DNA of 11,537 bases, from the NCBI GenBank assembly GCA_945281075.1, contig CALYQE010000055.1:1-11537 (forward strand), given 5' to 3'. Both the position numbers and the translations under genes were made by a program. Within the stretch, counting starts at the first letter, position 1. Each line of letters begins with the position of its first letter. The notes beneath the pieces were generated by a model. It did no database searches. It worked only from the letters and a program-made list of their open reading frames with translations, and had not been told where the DNA came from. Source of the DNA: an uncultured Lactobacillus sp. (lineage in GTDB: Bacteria > Bacillota > Bacilli > Lactobacillales > Lactobacillaceae). Shown piece by piece: positions 7,101-11,537 of the stretch.

Positions 7101-8300
7101 TTAACGAGGTCGTTTATTGACATCATTGAAAGTATTTTTTTCATTTAGAATTTTTTCCATCAAGTCTGGATCAACTAAGCATTCAATAATTGTTCTGGCC
7201 ATGGCTTTAGCTGATCTGGAAATTGCTTTGTGAGATACATCAGTACCACTTAATTTTTCGTATTCTGCTGTATGTAAAGAAGTTCTTGTTTTATGAAGAC
7301 TAAAATATGGATTAGTGGTAGGCATAATTTGGCTAATATTGCCAAAATCAGTTGAACCAAAATCGTCTGGAAAGCCAGAGAGAACTGGTTCTCCTAAATC
7401 TTCCAGCGCCTTTCGACAAACATTGCCTAAAGTCTGGTTATATACTCTGGCCGCATAACCAGGTTTTTCAATGATTTTTGCCTCGCAACCAGTAGCCATG
7501 GCTGCTCCGTTGACACAATTTTTAACCTTTTCTATCAAGTCTTTTAATTCAGTCTCCTCCAGACAGCGAAGGCTAAAGCTGATTTTTGTATGATCTGGAA
7601 TGACATTAGTAACATTACCGCCATCATCGATTATGCCCGATAATCTGACATCAGAAGTTAATTGCTGTCTTAATAGCCCAATTGCAACGAAAAATAAGTT
7701 TGCTGCATCTAGAGCGTTATGGCCTTTAAATGGTTGACTAGCGGCATGCGCAGCCTGACCAATATACTCTATTTCTAAATTATACGTCGCTGTGCATCTA
7801 CCTGCAATTCGGGTTGTCCCCGAAGTAGGATGAACCATCATTGAGGCGTCAACATCTTTAAAAGCTCCCCTTTCAAGTAATTTGATTTTGCCACCTCCAC
7901 CTTCTTCGGCTGGACTGCCAATCAAAGAAACTTTTCCATCGATGTTATACTTTTTCATTACTTGTCGACAGGCTAAAAAAGTGCCGATAGCAGCCGTTGC
8001 AATGATATTATGACCACATCCATGACCAATTTTAGGTAGAGCATCAAACTCAGCCAACACAGCAAAATGAACCTTAGGTTTCCCTTGAACAAATGAAGTT
8101 TTAAAAGCCGTTGGAATATCACAAAAATTATCTTCGACCTCTACATCCTGAGTTCTTAAATAGTTTTTTATTTTTTTAACTGTTTCAAATTCATGATACC
8201 CGAGTTCTGGATGATCATGAATATCTTGACTTAAATTAAACAAACCACTTTGAAGGTCACTCACTTTATTATTTATTTCTGAAATAATTTCCGCTTTCAT
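7101..8300 (-). CDS. M20D-family metallo-amidohydrolase
   Basis: This 399-residue cytoplasmic enzyme belongs to the M20 metallopeptidases, subfamily D (aminoacylase-like, AbgB and PM20D2 relatives), which cut amide bonds of N-acyl amino acids or small peptides. The two-metal site looks intact: HGCGHN at 93-98 supplies Cys95 and His97, AEEGGGGK at 131-138 supplies Glu132 (general base) and Glu133, His157 lies in MMVHPTSGTT, and His343 in SLHTAEY. The dimerisation domain contains GQAAHAA at 181-187. HDHPELGYHEFET near residue 28 and AEFDALP at 83-89 are family landmarks. It is the last gene of the PTS operon, 21 nt after the permease stop, with AAAGGAAAG before its ATG. Context suggests that it acts on the imported compound or its phosphate. 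No signal peptide is visible. The substrate is unknown. Confidence 0.9.
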   Translation of the reverse strand: MKAEIISEINNKVSDLQSGLFNLSQDIHDHPELGYHEFETVKKIKNYLRTQDVEVEDNFCDIPTAFKTSFVQGKPKVHFAVLAEFDALPKIGHGCGHNIIATAAIGTFLACRQVMKKYNIDGKVSLIGSPAEEGGGGKIKLLERGAFKDVDASMMVHPTSGTTRIAGRCTATYNLEIEYIGQAAHAASQPFKGHNALDAANLFFVAIGLLRQQLTSDVRLSGIIDDGGNVTNVIPDHTKISFSLRCLEETELKDLIEKVKNCVNGAAMATGCEAKIIEKPGYAARVYNQTLGNVCRKALEDLGEPVLSGFPDDFGSTDFGNISQIMPTTNPYFSLHKTRTSLHTAEYEKLSGTDVSHKAISRSAKAMARTIIECLVDPDLMEKILNEKNTFNDVNKRPR

Positions 8301-8321
8301 TTATATCTTTCCTTTTCAAAT

Positions 8322-9908
8322 TTAAAATAAACTGATTGCAGCTCCTATGAGTGAACAAGCCAATACTCCTAATAAAATTGTGGTATATTTAACCTTTTTC
8401 TTAGTAATTAGGTAATAGATCAAAAAGACAATCGCAAACGGTAACAAACCGGGAATAATTTGATCAAAATAGGTCTGAATCGGCTGAAGAGTTTTTCCAA
8501 TCATTACTTTTGGCTTAAGCGACAATTTGACATATTGTGAGGATAAGGCTCCCATCATAAACATTCCTAGTACACCGGCTGCAGTTATAAATTGATTAAT
8601 TTTGCCATTTTTTAGCACCTGTAAGATGCTTCGTTTTCCAACCTTATAGCCAAAATTATAAAGATAGTAACTAATGATGGTTGAAATAGCACTACAAATG
8701 ATAAACGGACCGATCCCGGCTACCCAGCTTCCGGCCGAAGCTAGTGGCAAAAATAAACCTACTACAATCGGTCTAATTGTACCCCAGTCAACAGTATCAC
8801 CAATACCAGCTAAAGGACCCATCATCCCAGTTTTCAAACCGGTGATCATTTCATCTGATATTTCAGCTCCTTGTGACTTTTGTTCTTCCATTGAAATTAC
8901 CACGCCGTTAATCAAACTTCCCCAAATTCCTTCAGTATTGAAAAAGGTTAGATGTCTTTTTAGTGCAGCTGACAGATCTCTATCATCTTTATAAAGGCGT
9001 TTTAATACTGGCGTAATACTTGCAGCAAAAGCAAGACTTTGTAAACGTTCGTATGAATTAGATAATTCGCAAGTTCCCAGCCAAAGCATCCAAGACTTAA
9101 CGATGTCTTTTTTGCTTAGTATTCTTTGTTCAGAGATAACAACTTTCTGATTTTCAACATTTTCTTTATTATCTTTAGCTTTGTTTTTGGTAAAAGTAAT
9201 ATGCAAAAAGGCTAAAAATGCACCAAACAAGGACATGGCAATCATATTAACTTGGGATGCGTATTGATAAAAGAAAAAGCCAAAGATGAAATAAGGAATT
9301 AAGTCTTTACGTCCAATAACCGAAATTGTAATAGCAAACCCTAAAGCAGGCAAAATACTGCCTGTGACTTTAAGACCTTCCATAATCCATGCTGGCAGGA
9401 TACTCATAAAGTGATTAACCGCGTTAGGTCCTAAGTAAATGGCCAACGTTACCGGGATAACATAAATAAAGATTAAAGATAACGTTGGATACAGCAGGTG
9501 TGCTCGCATAACGCCATTAGCATTCCCTTTTTCTGCATAATTGTCAGCCATATGAATCCAAACTGCATTAATCGTCCTGCGAAGATAATCTAACAAGACT
9601 CCTAATAAGCCCACTGGTACCGCTAAACTGACAGCAACCGCTGGTGACATATGAGATACAAGTGCCAAGGGGACTGCAACGAATGTCGCCAATACTTGAT
9701 CCGCTGGAATGTTCCCTCCTGGCTGAATAACAGCAATATAAAGAGCTTGAATTGCTGCCCCAATTATCATGGCTTGTGGAACATCACCTAAAACTATTCC
9801 AATTAATAGTGAACCAAACAAAGCAATGTTTTTAGGCCATGTATAAAGGATTCCCATACGACAAAAGCAAAATAAAATTCCGAGTATAATTGCTTGTATG
9901 ATGGTCAT
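8322..9908 (-). CDS. Mannose-family PTS permease, fused IIC-IID
   Basis: This 528-residue protein joins the two membrane subunits of a mannose/fructose/sorbose-family phosphotransferase transporter. Residues 1-240 are IIC, with many hydrophobic segments and the GNIPADQVLATFVAVPLA block at 65-82. A highly charged linker (about 240-262, rich in Lys, Asn and Glu) leads to IID at 265-528. IID shows the signature W-L-G-T-C-E-L-S-N-S-Y-E-R-L-Q at 276-290, FFNTEGIWGSLINGVVISME at 322-341 and GPLAGIGDTVDWGT at 364-377. IIC and IID are usually separate genes. Both halves are about full length with no stop between, so this is a fusion rather than a sequencing artefact, unless one base was lost at the joint. 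ATG at 9908 follows AAGGAAGTG. It is 30 nt after the IIB stop. The sugar is not predictable. Confidence 0.93.
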   Translation of the reverse strand: MTIIQAIILGILFCFCRMGILYTWPKNIALFGSLLIGIVLGDVPQAMIIGAAIQALYIAVIQPGGNIPADQVLATFVAVPLALVSHMSPAVAVSLAVPVGLLGVLLDYLRRTINAVWIHMADNYAEKGNANGVMRAHLLYPTLSLIFIYVIPVTLAIYLGPNAVNHFMSILPAWIMEGLKVTGSILPALGFAITISVIGRKDLIPYFIFGFFFYQYASQVNMIAMSLFGAFLAFLHITFTKNKAKDNKENVENQKVVISEQRILSKKDIVKSWMLWLGTCELSNSYERLQSLAFAASITPVLKRLYKDDRDLSAALKRHLTFFNTEGIWGSLINGVVISMEEQKSQGAEISDEMITGLKTGMMGPLAGIGDTVDWGTIRPIVVGLFLPLASAGSWVAGIGPFIICSAISTIISYYLYNFGYKVGKRSILQVLKNGKINQFITAAGVLGMFMMGALSSQYVKLSLKPKVMIGKTLQPIQTYFDQIIPGLLPFAIVFLIYYLITKKKVKYTTILLGVLACSLIGAAISLF

Positions 9909-9938
9909 GATTTCACTTCCTTTTAATTTGTTACTAAA

Positions 9939-10424
9939 TTAAAACTTTTTTTCGATTTTCTCTAATCGAAGCTCTTTGTCTTCAGGAACAGTCTGTAAAA
10001 ATATATTTTTACCTTGACCCTCTAGGCTTTTTAGCTCATCAAATTCTTCTTTTGTTAAAGTGATATTATTATAAACCACCGTTCTTCCTTGTGCCCCACC
10101 AATTCCACCGATTTGAATTTTTTCAAATGGCAAATATATTTGAGACGCTTTCATTAAAGTTGTAATATTTCTAAATAGAACAATTGAATGAGATAAATCG
10201 CGTTCCTCCAAAAAATTTTTCATCTCTTCATTGATTGGTTTAACAATCAGTTCTACTCCTTCCGGAGCTGCCATTTCAAAAACTTCTATCATGAATTCGT
10301 CAGAGGCCAATTCATCATCTAAAATAATAACTTCATTCGCATCAACCTGTTTGATCCATCGAGTTACAACTTGTCCATGCAACAATCGACTGTCAACTCT
10401 AACCAATCCTACACTATTCTCCAT
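9939..10424 (-). CDS. Mannose-family PTS IIB component
   Basis: This 161-residue cytoplasmic protein receives phosphate from a IIA domain and passes it to the sugar entering through the IIC-IID permease. The phosphorylated histidine is His16 in VRVDSRLLHGQVVTRW (8-23). GGIGG at 107-111 and the length are typical of the family. I take ATG at 10422-10424 as the start, with GGGAGA at 10432-10437 seven nt ahead. An in-frame ATG at 10437-10439 would add five residues but sits on that site and has none of its own. It is the first gene of the operon. No IIA domain is fused to it or found nearby; many such systems carry IIA as a separate gene or fused to IIB, so it must borrow one. Confidence 0.94.
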   Translation of the reverse strand: MENSVGLVRVDSRLLHGQVVTRWIKQVDANEVIILDDELASDEFMIEVFEMAAPEGVELIVKPINEEMKNFLEERDLSHSIVLFRNITTLMKASQIYLPFEKIQIGGIGGAQGRTVVYNNITLTKEEFDELKSLEGQGKNIFLQTVPEDKELRLEKIEKKF

Positions 10425-10514
10425 AATTTCATCTCCCATTTAAAACAAATATTAAAAAATAGCCTACAATAATTTAAAGAGATAATGATATTGGCTTCAC
10501 CATCTTTAATCTTA

Positions 10515-10542
10515 ATACTATTAAATATTTTTAATTTGTCAA
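10515..10542 (-). promoter_or_regulatory. Predicted promoter of the PTS/M20 operon
   Basis: On the minus strand a perfect TTGACA (10537-10542) is followed after 16 nt by TAGTAT (10515-10520). Transcription would begin near 10508, giving a leader of about 85 nt before the IIB start. The -35 abuts the opposing regulator's -10. Read by eye. Confidence 0.55.
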
Positions 10543-10548
10543 TATAAT
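10543..10548 (+). promoter_or_regulatory. Predicted -10 element of the RpiR gene
   Basis: A perfect TATAAT lies 28 nt before the regulator's ATG. The matching -35 region near 10520-10526 (ATTAAAT) is poor. It sits directly next to the minus-strand -35 at 10537-10542, so one bound protein could control both directions. A flanking imperfect repeat, ATTTTTAAT (10527-10535) against ATTAAAAAAT downstream of the -10, is a possible operator but may only reflect the A+T-rich DNA. Confidence 0.4.
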
Positions 10549-10575
10549 TATTAAAAAATTTCAAAGAGGGTATTT

Positions 10576-11433
10576 ATGAAAAATATGAATGATTTAAAAG
10601 TTAAAATCAACGCCTTTTTTCCTTCCATGAGTACAAAAAAGAAGCGTATTGCACAGTATATTTTGAACAATTACAGTGAAGCTAAAGGAGAAACTATTTC
10701 TCAAATTGCTGAAAAATGTGACGTTTCAACTGGTTCAATCTCTTTATTTGCTCACGATTTAGGATTAAACGGCTTTAAAGAGCTTTCCGTGTTAATGTCT
10801 AATGATAATGATTACAACAACTTTTTAAATGTTGTTACTGATCAAAGTAGTGACGCTGAAATTGTTAAGAAAGTTGTCAAGTCAAACATTGAAAACATTG
10901 AAAACACTGCTAAAAATATTAATATCGAAGAAGTCACAAAAGCATCTCAATGGATTATTAATTCTAATGAAGCGATAATTTTTGGATTAGGCGGATCTGC
11001 TGGCATTGCCGCTGAGGCTTATAATATGTTTCTTAAAACACCGGTGAACATTAAATTTAATCAAGATTTTCATATCCAATTGACGATGGCAGGAAAGATG
11101 TCCTCAAATGACTGTGCTATTATCATATCTCATAGCGGAGACAGCGAAGATATTCTAAGAATTGTTAAGATTTTAAAATCAAATAATGTAAAAATTATTG
11201 CCATTACCAGTTTTAATAACACTAAATTAAATAGTATAGCGGATTTTTGCTTTTTATCGATCACAGATGAATTCAAGTATGATGATATACCCATTTATTC
11301 GCGCAGAATAACCCAAATGTTAATTTTAGATATTTTATTTACTTTTGTTGTTCATCAAGACAGTGACAAAACTATACCTAGCCTTAAAAGGCTACGCCAG
11401 GCACTCCAATTAACCAACAAAAGTAATTTTTAA
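10576..11433 (+). CDS. RpiR-family transcriptional regulator with SIS domain
   Basis: This 285-residue regulator has an N-terminal RpiR helix-turn-helix (about 5-78), with TISQIAEKCDVSTGSISLFA at 40-59 as the recognition region, and a C-terminal SIS phosphosugar-binding domain (about 122-260). The SIS landmarks are IIFGLGGSAGIAAEA at 134-148, IISHSGDSEDILRI at 183-196 and KIIAITSFNNTKLNSIAD at 206-223. Such regulators sense sugar phosphates. The divergent position beside the PTS operon suggests that it controls those genes in response to the phosphorylated substrate; whether it activates or represses is not visible. ATG at 10576 has AGAGGG five nt ahead; a second ATG three codons on is less well placed. 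The gene is strongly A+T-rich. The family call is firm, and the target operon is inferred. Confidence 0.92.
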   Translation: MKNMNDLKVKINAFFPSMSTKKKRIAQYILNNYSEAKGETISQIAEKCDVSTGSISLFAHDLGLNGFKELSVLMSNDNDYNNFLNVVTDQSSDAEIVKKVVKSNIENIENTAKNINIEEVTKASQWIINSNEAIIFGLGGSAGIAAEAYNMFLKTPVNIKFNQDFHIQLTMAGKMSSNDCAIIISHSGDSEDILRIVKILKSNNVKIIAITSFNNTKLNSIADFCFLSITDEFKYDDIPIYSRRITQMLILDILFTFVVHQDSDKTIPSLKRLRQALQLTNKSNF

Positions 11434-11496
11434 GATTTTAAAAATAAACAATCAAAAAGGAGTCTGGGAAGAAACTAGCTCTTTAAGCAAAAAAGA

Positions 11497-11536
11497 AGCA
11501 GCCAAAACACTGAAAAAAGTGTTTTAGCTGCTTTTT
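11497..11536 (+). terminator. Strong intrinsic terminator after the RpiR gene
   Basis: AGCAGC-C-AAAACACT (11497-11511) pairs with AGTGTTTT-A-GCTGCT (11518-11532), 14 pairs with a single C-A mismatch, around a GAAAAA loop, followed by a T-run to 11536. The A-run before the stem means it could also end transcription arriving from the right. The region 11434-11496 between the stop and the stem carries no gene. Confidence 0.88.
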
Positions 11537-11537
11537 G

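Noticed and set aside
10141..10153. TGAGACGCTTTCA resembling a catabolite-responsive element inside the IIB gene
   Set aside because: It is one base shorter than the CcpA consensus and lies well within the coding region; the mismatch is in a key half-site.

Overview
This window is bacterial, A+T-rich and tightly packed. The strong GGAGG-type ribosome binding sites, mannose-family PTS, RpiR and LysR regulators and overall protein character suggest a Firmicute of the Lactobacillales, probably Lactobacillaceae; this is an inference from style, not a search result. The left part (1-4524) looks less A+T-rich than the right end, judged by eye.

Left region, minus strand, 4524 down to 4: the biotin-independent malonate decarboxylase operon in the order mdcH, mdcA, mdcC, mdcD-mdcE, with the beta and gamma subunits joined in one 555-residue protein. 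MdcH loads malonyl from malonyl-CoA onto the MdcC carrier protein. MdcA exchanges acetyl-S-ACP for malonyl-S-ACP using free malonate. MdcDE decarboxylates malonyl-S-ACP, regenerating acetyl-S-ACP and CO2. The genes are linked by a TAATG junction, an 18-nt gap and an 11-nt overlap. The genes that make and attach the MdcC prosthetic group (mdcB, mdcG) and a malonate transporter are not in the window and may lie beyond position 1. A divergent LysR gene (mdcR, 4634-5506) faces the operon across a 109-bp spacer that holds two overlapping promoters and a cluster of TAGTTA/TAACTA half-sites.

Middle (5599-6717): a stand-alone acyltransferase-3-like polytopic membrane protein with its own promoter and a good terminator. 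The 383-bp space after it is a convergent intergenic region with three hairpins and no gene.

Right region (7101-11433): a minus-strand operon of mannose-family PTS IIB, a fused IIC-IID permease and an M20D amidohydrolase, with a divergent RpiR/SIS regulator. No IIA domain is present, so phosphate must come from a IIA encoded elsewhere. The combination suggests uptake and phosphorylation of a sugar-like compound carrying an amide or peptide bond that the M20 enzyme cuts; the substrate cannot be read from the sequence. A strong terminator closes the window after the regulator.

I see no mobile element, CRISPR array, tRNA or rRNA. The most unusual points are the two subunit fusions (MdcD-MdcE, IIC-IID), the PTS/M20/RpiR cassette and the membrane acyltransferase lacking a histidine in its first membrane segment. 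None of these is enough to claim a wholly new system.
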